DNA of 22,921 nt from JALOOE01 sp964423545 (GCA_964423545.1 CAYRFV010000054.1:1-22921), one strand, 5' to 3'; numbered from the stretch's first letter, positions 15,493 through 22,920 are shown. Program-made: numbers and translations. Notes: generated by a model not told the origin, from the sequence alone.

Positions 15493-15520
15493 TTGTCTTC
15501 CGATGGATTCCGTGTATAAT
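15493..15520 (+). promoter_or_regulatory. promoter of the gntR-ygeW operon
   Basis: TTGTCT (15493-15498) and a perfect TATAAT (15515-15520) are separated by 16 bases. This is the best -10 box in the window. The start would be near 15527, about 50 bases before the GntR ATG. No other clear promoter was seen before the downstream genes. Confidence 0.6.
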
Positions 15521-15524
15521 CGGA

Positions 15525-15544
15525 GTTGTCAGACCTCTTACAAC
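15525..15544. promoter_or_regulatory. candidate GntR operator
   Basis: The inverted repeat GTTGT (15525-15529) / ACAAC (15540-15544) with 10 bases between sits at the predicted transcription start, where autorepression by the GntR protein would be effective. The short arms make this a tentative call. Confidence 0.35.
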
Positions 15545-15575
15545 AGTGTGCCATCCGAAGACTCACTTGACAACC

Positions 15576-16325
15576 ATGACTCAGATCCCGTTGCGCACCG
15601 ATCAGCGCCCGCTCTACGCTCAAGCCACCGAGGCGCTGAAGAACCTGGTGCAGCGCGGCGGTTACGCACCGGGCGATCGCCTGCCCTCCGAGCACGAGCT
15701 TTCCGATCAGCTCGGCATCTCGCGTCCGACACTGCGCGAAGCGCTCCGCCATCTCGAGGAGGAAGGCGCGATCGTGCGCCGGCACGGCGTCGGCACGTTC
15801 GTCGCCGCCCAGCCGCCGGTCATCGAAGGGGGCCTGGAGATCCTGGAGAGCATCGAGCGCATGGCGGAGCGGCGCGGCCTACACACGCGCATGAGCGAGG
15901 CAAAGGTCGATCAGCGGCTCGCACAGGCCCGCGAATTAGAGGGGCTGGGGGGTTGCGAAGCCACCCAGGTAACCGTCGTGACGCGCGTGATCATGGCGGA
16001 CGGCAAGCAGGTCGCACATCTCACCGATGTCGTCCCGGAGCGGTACCTTCGGCAGACAGAGTTGGGCGCCGGCTTCCACGGTTCCGTGCTCGATCTGTTG
16101 TTGGAGCGCGGCTGGCCGGCGCTGTCGCACTCGCGCACCGAGCTGGCGACTGAGGCCGCCGATGCCGATCTGGCACGCGCCCTGCATGTCCGGCGCGGCG
16201 CGCCCTTGCTCAAACTGGAGGCGCAGTTGTACGCGCAAGATGGCCAGGTGGTGGATTATTCGACGAGCTACTTCGTGCCTGGCTACTTCCGGTTCCACGT
16301 CGTCAGACGCATTGCCGGCGCGTGA
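15576..16325 (+). CDS. GntR-family regulator with UTRA domain (HutC type)
   Basis: This 249-aa transcription factor has a winged helix-turn-helix at about residues 12-77 (LYAQATEALKNLV, then LPSEHELSDQLGISRPTLREALRHLEEEGAI and GVGTFV). It is followed by a ligand-binding UTRA domain (about 95-245) ending YSTSYFVPGYFRFHVVR, as in HutC/FarR-type repressors. It probably senses a substrate or product of the downstream pathway and represses the operon it heads. The ATG at 15576 begins the conserved N-terminus, but no ribosome binding site is evident. A GTG at 15546 in the same frame is possible. The truncated hydrolase starts 50 bases after its stop. Confidence 0.9.
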   Translation: MTQIPLRTDQRPLYAQATEALKNLVQRGGYAPGDRLPSEHELSDQLGISRPTLREALRHLEEEGAIVRRHGVGTFVAAQPPVIEGGLEILESIERMAERRGLHTRMSEAKVDQRLAQARELEGLGGCEATQVTVVTRVIMADGKQVAHLTDVVPERYLRQTELGAGFHGSVLDLLLERGWPALSHSRTELATEAADADLARALHVRRGAPLLKLEAQLYAQDGQVVDYSTSYFVPGYFRFHVVRRIAGA

Positions 16326-16375
16326 GATGGCGCCGCCAACCGAAGACCAGCGTGCATGCCCGGTGGAGGCCAGTG

Positions 16376-16891
16376 ATGGATCAGCGCCAGGAACTCCAAC
16401 AGCGTGTCAATCAGCGACGGGATGAGATCATCCGCTTCATGCGCGATCTCTGTCCGATCCCGTCACTGAACTCGGAGATCGGCCCGGTAGGCGAGCGGAT
16501 CCAGGCCGAGATGCGGAAACTGGGCTATGATGAGGTGCGCTTCGATCGGATGGGCAACACCATCGGCCGCATCGGAGATGGACCGAAGGTGATCGTCTAC
16601 GACTCGCACATCGACACCGTCGGCGTCGGCGATCCGGCCGAGTGGGAGTGGGATCCCCTTGTGGGCAAAGTGGAGAACGGCTTGCTCTATGCACGCGGCG
16701 CCTGCGACGAGAAGGGCAGCACGCCGGGCATGGTGCACGGCCTGGCAATCGCCCGCGATCTGGGCCTGCTCGATGGCTACACCACCTACTACCCTGGTAC
16801 GCCTGGCTGCCCAGCGTGCTCGTTGACCGATAGGCTGACAAACGGGCGCGCTGCCCGCCACCATTATTCTATTCTCAACGGAGGTTCTTGA
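16376..16891 (+). pseudogene. truncated YgeY-type M20 metallohydrolase (N-terminal part only)
   Basis: The first 139 residues match the N-terminus of YgeY-family M20/ArgE-like metallopeptidases: CPIPSLNSEIGPVGERI, VIVYDSHIDTVGVGD (with metal ligands H78 and D80) and YARGACDEKGSTPGM (D111), up to DLGLLDGYTTYY. The family normally has about 400 residues. Here the match stops abruptly, and about 30 unrelated residues lead to a stop that touches the next gene. The rest of the catalytic domain (the GEPT Glu and final His) and the dimerisation domain are missing, and I do not find them in the other frames. GGAGG lies 6 bases before the ATG, so it may still be translated. A large internal deletion, or an assembly error, would explain it. 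Called a pseudogene because it cannot complete the metal site. Confidence 0.75.
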
Positions 16892-16892
16892 A

Positions 16893-17873
16893 ATGCGTAG
16901 CTTTGCAGGTCGTGACATTCTGTCGCTCAAGGAGTTCGAGCGGCAGGAGTTCTTCCGCGTCTTTGAGATTGCGGAGCGATTGGAGCCGATCGCGCGCAAC
17001 CGCCGGAACGTCGATATGCTGAAGGACAAGACGCTGGTGACGGCCTTCTATCAGCCGTCAACCCGCACCCGCCTGGCCCACGAGGCTGCCATGCATCGCC
17101 TGGGGGGACACGTCACCGGGTTTTCCGATGCCAAGATGACGCGCGCAGGCGACTGGTACCAGGAGTCGATCAAGGATACGGTCAAGATGCTGGAGTTCTA
17201 CGGCGACGTCGTGGTGATGCGGCACTATCAGAAGGGCGCGCCGCACGAGGCCGCCAAGTGGTCGTCGGTGCCGATCATCAACGGCGGCGATGGGTGGGGT
17301 GAGCACCCGACCCAGATCCTGACCGACCTCTATACGGTACTGCGTGAACGCGGCCGCATCGATGGCCTGCGCTGGCTCGCCGTCGGGGACATGCGCATGC
17401 GCACGATGCACTCACTGGGCTATGCGCTGACGCAGTTCGACTGCCCGATTACCTTCGTCGCTCCGCCTGCGGACGCGCTCTTCCCCGGCTCGCCCGATAT
17501 GCGGATGCCGGAGGAGTACAAGGCGGACTTCCGCCAATACTCCCTCAACTTCGCGGAAGCCGAGCACGTCGAGCAGGCGATCGCCGACGCCGATGTGATC
17601 CTGGTCGAGCCGGTGATCCAGCCCGACTACACGCAGGCGCGGCAGGAAGCCAGCAAGGATCGCAGCCTGACGCCGGCGAACTACAAGATCACCCGCGAGC
17701 TGTTGACGGGCAAGGCCAAGTCGGACGCCATCCTGCTGCACTCGTTGCCGCGCATGGATGAGATTCCCCTCGATGTCGACATCACCAAGTGGTCGCGTTA
17801 CTGGCAAGAAGCGTTTCAGGGGGTCGTGATGCGCATGGCGCTGCTGGCGCTGGTTTTGGGCGCGGTGGAGTGA
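16893..17873 (+). CDS. aspartate carbamoyltransferase-like protein (PyrB paralogue)
   Basis: This 326-aa member of the ATCase/OTCase family has the carbamoyl-phosphate motif STRTR (56-60), GEHPTQILTDLYT (137-149), a nucleotide-fold segment VGDMRMRTMHSLGYAL (164-179) and the C-terminal HSLPRMDEI (283-291). The overall order resembles PyrB. However, the lysine loop that aspartate carbamoyltransferase inserts into the neighbouring active site (KGES) is replaced by RAGDWYQESIKDT at about 84-96, so aspartate may not be the substrate. A strong GGAGG lies 8 bases before the ATG. Neighbours are a YgeY remnant and a YgeW-like gene rather than pyrimidine genes, so a catabolic role, or pairing with YgeW, is likely. 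A biosynthetic PyrB is the alternative. Confidence 0.8.
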   Translation: MRSFAGRDILSLKEFERQEFFRVFEIAERLEPIARNRRNVDMLKDKTLVTAFYQPSTRTRLAHEAAMHRLGGHVTGFSDAKMTRAGDWYQESIKDTVKMLEFYGDVVVMRHYQKGAPHEAAKWSSVPIINGGDGWGEHPTQILTDLYTVLRERGRIDGLRWLAVGDMRMRTMHSLGYALTQFDCPITFVAPPADALFPGSPDMRMPEEYKADFRQYSLNFAEAEHVEQAIADADVILVEPVIQPDYTQARQEASKDRSLTPANYKITRELLTGKAKSDAILLHSLPRMDEIPLDVDITKWSRYWQEAFQGVVMRMALLALVLGAVE

Positions 17874-17885
17874 TCGAGCTGGCGC

Positions 17886-17927
17886 GGCCGGGATGAGCGC
17901 GGGGAGTCCCCGCTTCTCGTCTCGGCC
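17886..17927 (+). other. long stem-loop between the two carbamoyltransferase genes
   Basis: GCGGGG-AGT-CCCCGC forms a tight inner hairpin, and GGCCGGGATGAG (from 17886) pairs with CTCGTCTCGGCC (to 17927) with two G-U pairs. No T-run follows. The AGGAG of the next gene comes about 10 bases later. Confidence 0.55.
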
Positions 17928-17950
17928 CCCATTCAATAGGAGCAACGCAA

Positions 17951-18937
17951 ATGCAGACCTATCTCCATGGCCGTGATCTGATCGGCGATCTTGATTTCAG
18001 CAAAGAGGAAGTGGAAACCGTTCTGGATGTGGCGTTCGATCTGAAGCGCAAGCGCGCGCTGAACGAGCCCCATGCCCACCTGCGCGACAAAGTGCTGGCG
18101 ATGCTCTTCTTCTTCAGTAGCACCCGCACTCGCGGTTCGTTTGAAGCCGGCATGGCCCAGCTCGGCGGCCATGCCGCGTTCATCGATTCCAACACCACGC
18201 AGATTGCCCACGGCGACACGCCGAAGGAGATCGGCGAGATCTTCGGCCGCTACTTCGACGGCATCGCAATCCGCCACTGCGACTGGCGCGACGGCAACAA
18301 GTATCTGACCGCGGTTGCGCAAGCCTCGCGGGTGCCGGTGCTCAACATGCAGTGCGATATCTACCATCCCTTCCAGTGCCTGGCCGACCTGATGACCATC
18401 ATCGAGAAAAAGGGCCGCGACCTGCGCCGGCAGAAAATGGTCGTGTCGTGGGCGTATGCTGCATCTTATCTCAAGCCGATCTCGGTGCCGCAGTCGCTCA
18501 TCCTGCAGATGCCCCGCTTCGGCATGGATGTCGTCCTGGCGTACCCCCCCGAGTTCAAGCTGATGCCGGAGATCGAGGAGGCCGCGCAAGAGCAAGCGCG
18601 CAAGTACAAGACGGGCTTCGAGATCATCAGCGATCCGAACGGCATGGAAGCGGCCTTCCGCGGTGCGGACATCATCTACGCCAAGTCGTGGGGGCCGCTG
18701 CTGACAACCAGCGATAAGGCGGAAGGCAAGAAGATCCAGGACTCGTACCAGCACTGGATCACCGACCAACGCAAGATGGCGCTGGCGCAGCCGGACGCGA
18801 TTTACATGCACCCCCTGCCTGCTGATCGCAACATCGAAGTGACAGACGAAGTCATCGATGGCCCGAACTCGGTCGTCTATGATGAAGCGGAGAACCGCTT
18901 GCACGCGCAGAAAGCCGTCATGGCGCTGACGATGTAG
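17951..18937 (+). CDS. ygeW: YgeW-like knotted carbamoyltransferase
   Basis: This 328-aa carbamoyltransferase has the OTC-type phosphate motif SSTRTR (56-61), DIYHPFQCLADLMT (136-149) and a C-terminal HPLPAD (287-292). The ornithine-binding WxSMG loop of ornithine carbamoyltransferase is absent. In its place stands IIYAKSWGPL (241-250), as in YgeW and acetylornithine-type enzymes, which also carry the Pro-containing segment YLKPISVPQ seen at 173-181. YgeW of E. coli is a knotted transcarbamylase of unknown substrate, thought to work catabolically and to give carbamoyl phosphate. AGGAG lies 8 bases before the ATG. The carbamate kinase follows after 9 bases, strong support for that direction. 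Confidence 0.85.
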   Translation: MQTYLHGRDLIGDLDFSKEEVETVLDVAFDLKRKRALNEPHAHLRDKVLAMLFFFSSTRTRGSFEAGMAQLGGHAAFIDSNTTQIAHGDTPKEIGEIFGRYFDGIAIRHCDWRDGNKYLTAVAQASRVPVLNMQCDIYHPFQCLADLMTIIEKKGRDLRRQKMVVSWAYAASYLKPISVPQSLILQMPRFGMDVVLAYPPEFKLMPEIEEAAQEQARKYKTGFEIISDPNGMEAAFRGADIIYAKSWGPLLTTSDKAEGKKIQDSYQHWITDQRKMALAQPDAIYMHPLPADRNIEVTDEVIDGPNSVVYDEAENRLHAQKAVMALTM

Positions 18938-18946
18938 GAGCCCCAC

Positions 18947-19900
18947 ATGACCGACTCTTCCCGCACCGCCGTCGTAGCCGTCGGCGGTAACGCGTTGATC
19001 CTGGACAAACAGCACGAGGATGTGGCGTCTCAGGTCGCAGCCGTCGAGGAGACCTGCAAGCACATCGCGGACATGATCGCGCGCGGCTGGAATGTGATCA
19101 TCACCCATGGCAATGGCCCGCAGGTGGGCTTCATCCTGCGCCGCAACGAGCTGGCCGCGCACGAGGTGCACAGCACGCCGCTCGACGTGATCGGCGCGGA
19201 CACGCAGGGCGCCATCGGTTATATGATCTCGCGCGCGCTCGACAATGAGTTCAGCCGGCGCGGCATCCAGCGCCCGGTGGCGGCCGTTGTCACCCAGGTG
19301 CTGGTCGATCGGAACGATCCCGGCTTCAAGAACCCGACCAAGGGAATCGGCGGCTTCACCACGAAGGAGAACGCCGATCGGTTCGCGGCGGAAGGCTGGA
19401 TCGTGCGCGAGGATGCCGGCCGCGGCTGGCGCCGGATGATTGCCTCGCCGATTCCGCTCAAGATCATCGAGCTGGATGCCATCAAGACCCTGATCGCCAA
19501 CGGGTTCATCGTCGTGGGCGTCGGGGGCGGCGGGATCCCGGTGATCGAGGACGAGCAGGGCCAGCTTAAGGGCGTGTTCGCCGTGATCGACAAAGATCGC
19601 GCCAGCGCGCTCATCGCGGCCGAGATGAAGGTGGATGTCTTCCTGATCTCCACTGCGGTCGAGAAGGTCGCCATCAACTTCAACAAACCGAACCAACAGT
19701 GGCTCGACAGGCTGACCCTCAGCGAGGCCAGGAAGTACTACGCCGAGGGCCATTTCCTGTCCGGCAGCATGGGCCCGAAGATCGAGGCCATGATCGCCTT
19801 CCTGGAAGCCAACCCCACGGGCAAAGGCCTGATCACTGACCCGCCCAACATCGTCAATGCGTTGGATGGGAAAACCGGGACGTGGATTGTGCACGATTAG
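18947..19900 (+). CDS. arcC: carbamate kinase
   Basis: Converts carbamoyl phosphate and ADP to ATP, CO2 and ammonia, the substrate-level phosphorylation step of carbamoyl-compound fermentation. The 317-aa protein shows AVGGNAL (11-17), THGNGPQVG, STPLDVIGADTQGAIGY, GGGGIPVIED, VIDKDRASALIA and GSMGPKIEA, all standard for the ArcC/YqeA family. Its AGGAG overlaps the TAG stop of the YgeW-like gene (TAGGAG), so the two are tightly linked and likely produced in fixed ratio. Gene order matches the ygeW/yqeA pairing known in E. coli. Full length, no missing residues noticed. Confidence 0.95.
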   Translation: MTDSSRTAVVAVGGNALILDKQHEDVASQVAAVEETCKHIADMIARGWNVIITHGNGPQVGFILRRNELAAHEVHSTPLDVIGADTQGAIGYMISRALDNEFSRRGIQRPVAAVVTQVLVDRNDPGFKNPTKGIGGFTTKENADRFAAEGWIVREDAGRGWRRMIASPIPLKIIELDAIKTLIANGFIVVGVGGGGIPVIEDEQGQLKGVFAVIDKDRASALIAAEMKVDVFLISTAVEKVAINFNKPNQQWLDRLTLSEARKYYAEGHFLSGSMGPKIEAMIAFLEANPTGKGLITDPPNIVNALDGKTGTWIVHD

Positions 19901-19916
19901 GAAGCGCAGCCGAAGA

Positions 19917-19950
19917 CCGGGGCGCGCGAGCGGTCAGTCGCTGGCCCCGG
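19917..19950 (+). other. stem-loop between carbamate kinase and the threonine-synthase-like gene
   Basis: CCGGGGC (19917-19923) pairs with GCCCCGG (19944-19950), and AGCG/CGCT pair inside. There is no T-run, only a pyrimidine-rich stretch before the next ribosome binding site. Confidence 0.5.
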
Positions 19951-19992
19951 TTCTGGCCCAGGTCCCCCGTTCCTGAGACCCCGAGGAGCCGC

Positions 19993-21234
19993 ATGGATCA
20001 CGTCAGATGCCTCACATGCCTCATCTGCGGCGCAGCATATCGCCCGGATGAGATCGACTATGTATGCCCGAAGCACGGCGACGACGGGATCGTGGATGTC
20101 CGGTACGACTACGACCTCATCGGCCAACGCATCAGCCCGGCGCTGCTGGCCCAGGATCGCAACCACACGATCTGGCGGTACAAACCGCTGCTGCCCATCA
20201 AGCCCGATAGCCCGACGCCGCCGCTCACCGTGGGTTGGACGCCGCTCTATCGCGCGGATCGGCTGGCTGCAGGCCTGGGGCTGAAGCATGTCTGGGTGAA
20301 AGATGAAGGCCGCGAGCCGAGCGCGTCGTTCAAGGATCGCGCCAGTGCGATCGCGGTGGTCAAAGGTCGCGAGCGGAACGCCGCGGTCATTACGACATCG
20401 AGCACGGGCAATGCCGGCGCTGCGCTGTCAGCGCTGTGCGCCAGCGTGGGCCAGCCGAATGTGATCTTCGTCCCTGAGTCGGCGCCGCCTGCCAAAGTTG
20501 CACAGCTGTTGGTCTACGGCAGCATCGTGATCCTGGTGCGCGGCACCTACGACGATGCGTTCGAGCTGTGCGCACAGGCAGCCAAGGAGTTCGGCTGGTA
20601 CAACCGCAACACCGGCTACAACCCGTATATGACCGAGGGGAAGAAGACCGCGTCCCTCGAGATCTGTGAGCAGCTCGGCTGGGATCCACCGGACCGCATC
20701 TTCGTGTCGGTCGGCGACGGCTGCGTGATCGGCGGCGTCCACAAGGGGCTCAAGGATCTCCTGGCCCTGGGCTGGATCAAGCGGATGCCGAAAATCATGG
20801 GGGTGCAGGCGGCGGGGTCCGCCGCGCTGTACGAAGCGTGGCGCACCGGCATCAGTGCGATGGAAATGAAGCCCATCGACGCGCACACGATTGCGGACAG
20901 CATCTCGGCGGGGCTGCCGGCCGATCGCATCAAGGGTCTGGCGGCCGTGCGCGAGACCGACGGCGCCTACCTCAAGGTCACGGATGATGAGATCCTGACC
21001 GCCATCCCTGCGCTGGCGCGTGGCAGCGGGGTATTCGCGGAGCCTGCGGGTGCAGCCGCCTATGCCGGGCTGGTCAAGGCGGTCGCTGAAGGGTTGGTCG
21101 ATCCCGAAGAACGCATCGTCGTGCTGTCGACCGGCAACGGCTTGAAAGACATCGCCGCCGCCCGCAAGTCGGTCGGTGAGCCGCTCGTCGTGGATAAGAG
21201 CCTGGCCGACGTGAAAAAAGCGCTGAAGCAATGA
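19993..21234 (+). CDS. threonine synthase-like PLP enzyme (fold type II)
   Basis: This 413-aa protein has an N-terminal zinc-ribbon-like Cys cluster (C6, C9, C12, then C25 and H28), as in many long threonine synthases. The PLP-binding lysine is K114 in EPSASFKDRAS, the substrate Asn loop is SSTGNAG (136-142) and the phosphate-binding Gly loop is GDGCVIGG (241-248), with STGNGLKD near the end. Threonine synthase makes threonine from O-phosphohomoserine, but related enzymes are beta-eliminating ammonia-lyases. Within this catabolic operon a lyase or deaminase role is at least as likely. The ATG at 19993 has GAGGAG 4 bases upstream. The frame's earlier start (19882) would overlap the carbamate kinase gene. 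Confidence 0.85.
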   Translation: MDHVRCLTCLICGAAYRPDEIDYVCPKHGDDGIVDVRYDYDLIGQRISPALLAQDRNHTIWRYKPLLPIKPDSPTPPLTVGWTPLYRADRLAAGLGLKHVWVKDEGREPSASFKDRASAIAVVKGRERNAAVITTSSTGNAGAALSALCASVGQPNVIFVPESAPPAKVAQLLVYGSIVILVRGTYDDAFELCAQAAKEFGWYNRNTGYNPYMTEGKKTASLEICEQLGWDPPDRIFVSVGDGCVIGGVHKGLKDLLALGWIKRMPKIMGVQAAGSAALYEAWRTGISAMEMKPIDAHTIADSISAGLPADRIKGLAAVRETDGAYLKVTDDEILTAIPALARGSGVFAEPAGAAAYAGLVKAVAEGLVDPEERIVVLSTGNGLKDIAAARKSVGEPLVVDKSLADVKKALKQ

Positions 21235-21279
21235 CGGTGACCATTGCCGGGGCGCCAGATGTCGTGGCCATCAGCGACA

Positions 21280-21314
21280 ACGAGTGACGGCGAAGTCAGT
21301 TTGCCGTCGCTCGT
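21280..21314 (+). other. stem-loop between the two PLP enzyme genes
   Basis: Twelve-base arms ACGAGTGACGGC (21280-21291) and GCCGTCGCTCGT (21303-21314), with a single U-G pair, enclose an 11-base loop. No T-run follows, and the next gene's GGAG site comes about 25 bases later. Confidence 0.55.
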
Positions 21315-21353
21315 GACGCACTATGCATCACCTTATGAACGGAGCAATCAGCC

Positions 21354-22814
21354 ATGATCGACTTGACCATCCATCCCGACCGCCTGGAACGTGCGGTCAA
21401 GCGCGCGCGTGAGCGCAATATCATCATCCCAACCTTTGCACAACAGCGCAATCCAGCTCTGATCCCCGACAAGATCAAGGGCGAGTTGAGGGACATCGGG
21501 CTGTGGGATGTGAACCCGCGCAATCTGTTCCGCATCACCTGGCACAACGAGCCGATCGCGAAGGGCGGCGGGTTCGGCGGCGTGAACTACCTCGAATTCC
21601 CGAAATCGATCACCGGTGTGGACGCACGCATCATTGCGCTGGTCGGCAAGTGGTTCCCCACCGGCGCGCACAAGGTCGGCGCGGCATTCGGCTGTCTTGC
21701 GCCGCGGTTGGTCACGGGCCAGTTTGATCCCACCACGCAGAAGGCGGTCTGGCCCTCGACCGGCAACTACTGCCGAGGCGGCGCCTACGACTCGGCGCTG
21801 CTGGCCTGCCAGTCGATTACGATTCTGCCCGAAGGGATGAGCAAGGAACGCTTCGAGTGGCTGAGCAGGATCGCCGGCGAGGTGATTGCCACTCCCGGCA
21901 CGGAGAGCAATGTCAAGGAGATCTTCGACAAGTGCTGGGAGCTGCGCCGCTCCGGCGAGGATCTGATGATCTTCAACCAATTCGAGGAGTTCGGCAACCA
22001 CCTCTGGCACTACGACATCACAGGACATGCCTTCGAAGAGGCTCTTGCTAAGGCGCTGCGCCCCGGCGAGACGTTGGCCGGTTCGGTCTTCACCACCGGT
22101 TCAGCGGGCACGATCGGCGCGGGGGACTATCTGAAGAAGCTGTTCCCGCAGAGCAAGCTGGCCGCATCGGAGGCGCTGCAGTGCCCCACGTTGTTGCAGA
22201 ACGGCTTCGGCTCGCATCGAATCGAAGGCATCGGCGACAAACATGTGCCGTGGATCCACAACGTCAAGAACACGGACATGGTGATGGCAATCGATGACGA
22301 GGCACCGATCCAGATGATCCGTCTCTTCAATGAACCGGAAGGCCGCAGATACCTGGTGCAAATGGGGGCGCCCGAAGCGCTGGTCAACCAGCTCGATCAG
22401 TTGGGGATTTCGTGCGTCGCCAACCTGGCATCGGCTATCAAGATGGCCAAGTGGTACGAGCTGGGTGAAGGGGACGTCATCGCGACCGTCTTCACCGACT
22501 CGATGGAGCTGTATGGCTCTCGCCTGCGCGAGCTGACCGAGGAGCGCGGCGAGTACACGGCCCGAGACGCTGCGGTGAGCTACCATCAGTATGTCATGGG
22601 TCTGAGCACCGACTATGTCGAGGAGCTCACGTATCCGGCGCGCAAGCGCGTGCATAACCTGAAGTACTACACCTGGGTCGAGCAGCAGGGCAAGACGTAT
22701 GAGGAGATCCAGGCGCAGTGGTATCAGCCGGACTACTGGACGGGCGTGCAGAACCAGGCGGATGAGATCGACGCTCTGATCGAGGCGTTCAACGCGAAGG
22801 TAGGGTTGATGTAA
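21354..22814 (+). CDS. PLP-dependent fold-type-II enzyme, uncharacterised (TrpB/cysteine synthase-like)
   Basis: This 486-aa protein has a likely PLP lysine K107 in FPTGAHKVGAAFG (the His-Lys pair recalls TrpB), an Asn loop STGNYCRGGAYDS (135-147) and a Gly-rich phosphate loop TTGSAGTIGAGDYL (247-260). These place it in the tryptophan-synthase-beta superfamily, but it is longer than cysteine synthase (about 300 aa) and matches no family I can name. In E. coli the corresponding cluster position is held by YgeX, 2,3-diaminopropionate ammonia-lyase (about 400 aa), also fold type II. An analogous amino-acid lyase role is therefore inferred. GGAG lies 9 bases before the ATG. It is the last gene of the operon, followed by two hairpins. 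Confidence 0.82.
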   Translation: MIDLTIHPDRLERAVKRARERNIIIPTFAQQRNPALIPDKIKGELRDIGLWDVNPRNLFRITWHNEPIAKGGGFGGVNYLEFPKSITGVDARIIALVGKWFPTGAHKVGAAFGCLAPRLVTGQFDPTTQKAVWPSTGNYCRGGAYDSALLACQSITILPEGMSKERFEWLSRIAGEVIATPGTESNVKEIFDKCWELRRSGEDLMIFNQFEEFGNHLWHYDITGHAFEEALAKALRPGETLAGSVFTTGSAGTIGAGDYLKKLFPQSKLAASEALQCPTLLQNGFGSHRIEGIGDKHVPWIHNVKNTDMVMAIDDEAPIQMIRLFNEPEGRRYLVQMGAPEALVNQLDQLGISCVANLASAIKMAKWYELGEGDVIATVFTDSMELYGSRLRELTEERGEYTARDAAVSYHQYVMGLSTDYVEELTYPARKRVHNLKYYTWVEQQGKTYEEIQAQWYQPDYWTGVQNQADEIDALIEAFNAKVGLM

Positions 22815-22830
22815 GACGGAGGCGAAGGCC

Positions 22831-22857
22831 GGCAGCTGGCGGAGTGAGCCGGCTGCC
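22831..22857 (+). other. stem-loop after the operon's last gene
   Basis: GGCAGCTGGC (22831-22840) and GCCGGCTGCC (22848-22857) form a 10-bp stem with one U-G pair and a 7-base loop, 16 bases after the stop codon. It has no T-run and precedes the stronger terminator hairpin. Confidence 0.5.
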
Positions 22858-22883
22858 AACGCCTGATTTCGACCCATGACATG

Positions 22884-22920
22884 CGGGGAGGGCAGACCCA
22901 GTGCGGCTCTGCCCTCCCCG
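22884..22920 (+). terminator. strong hairpin, probable operon terminator
   Basis: A perfect 13-bp stem (CGGGGAGGGCAGA 22884-22896 / TCTGCCCTCCCCG 22908-22920) surrounds an 11-base loop. The window ends one base (T) later, so a T-run can neither be confirmed nor excluded. Confidence 0.65.

Larger units (their letters stand above)
15129..15575. other. non-coding origin region between dnaA and the GntR gene
   Basis: No protein gene is supported in these 447 bases. In order they hold the end of the 13-bp repeats, about 70 featureless GC-rich bases, the AT-rich unwinding segment, four DnaA boxes, an 8-bp inverted repeat (GGCGCTGG 15359-15366 / CCAGCGCC 15404-15411), and the promoter and possible operator of the GntR gene. 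Confidence 0.7.

Noticed and set aside
15387..15785. 132-codon minus-strand open frame between oriC and gntR
   Set aside because: It crosses the fourth DnaA box and the gntR promoter and is antisense to gntR; no domain.
16823..16870. Promoter before the aspartate carbamoyltransferase-like gene
   Set aside because: TTGACC and CTGACA-like hexamers occur, and a TATTCT, but none are at 16-18 base spacing.
17933..19894. 653-codon open frame on the minus strand
   Set aside because: It lies fully antisense to the YgeW-like and carbamate kinase genes, is rich in His, Asp, Arg and Gly without any domain, and is explained by GC-rich codon bias.
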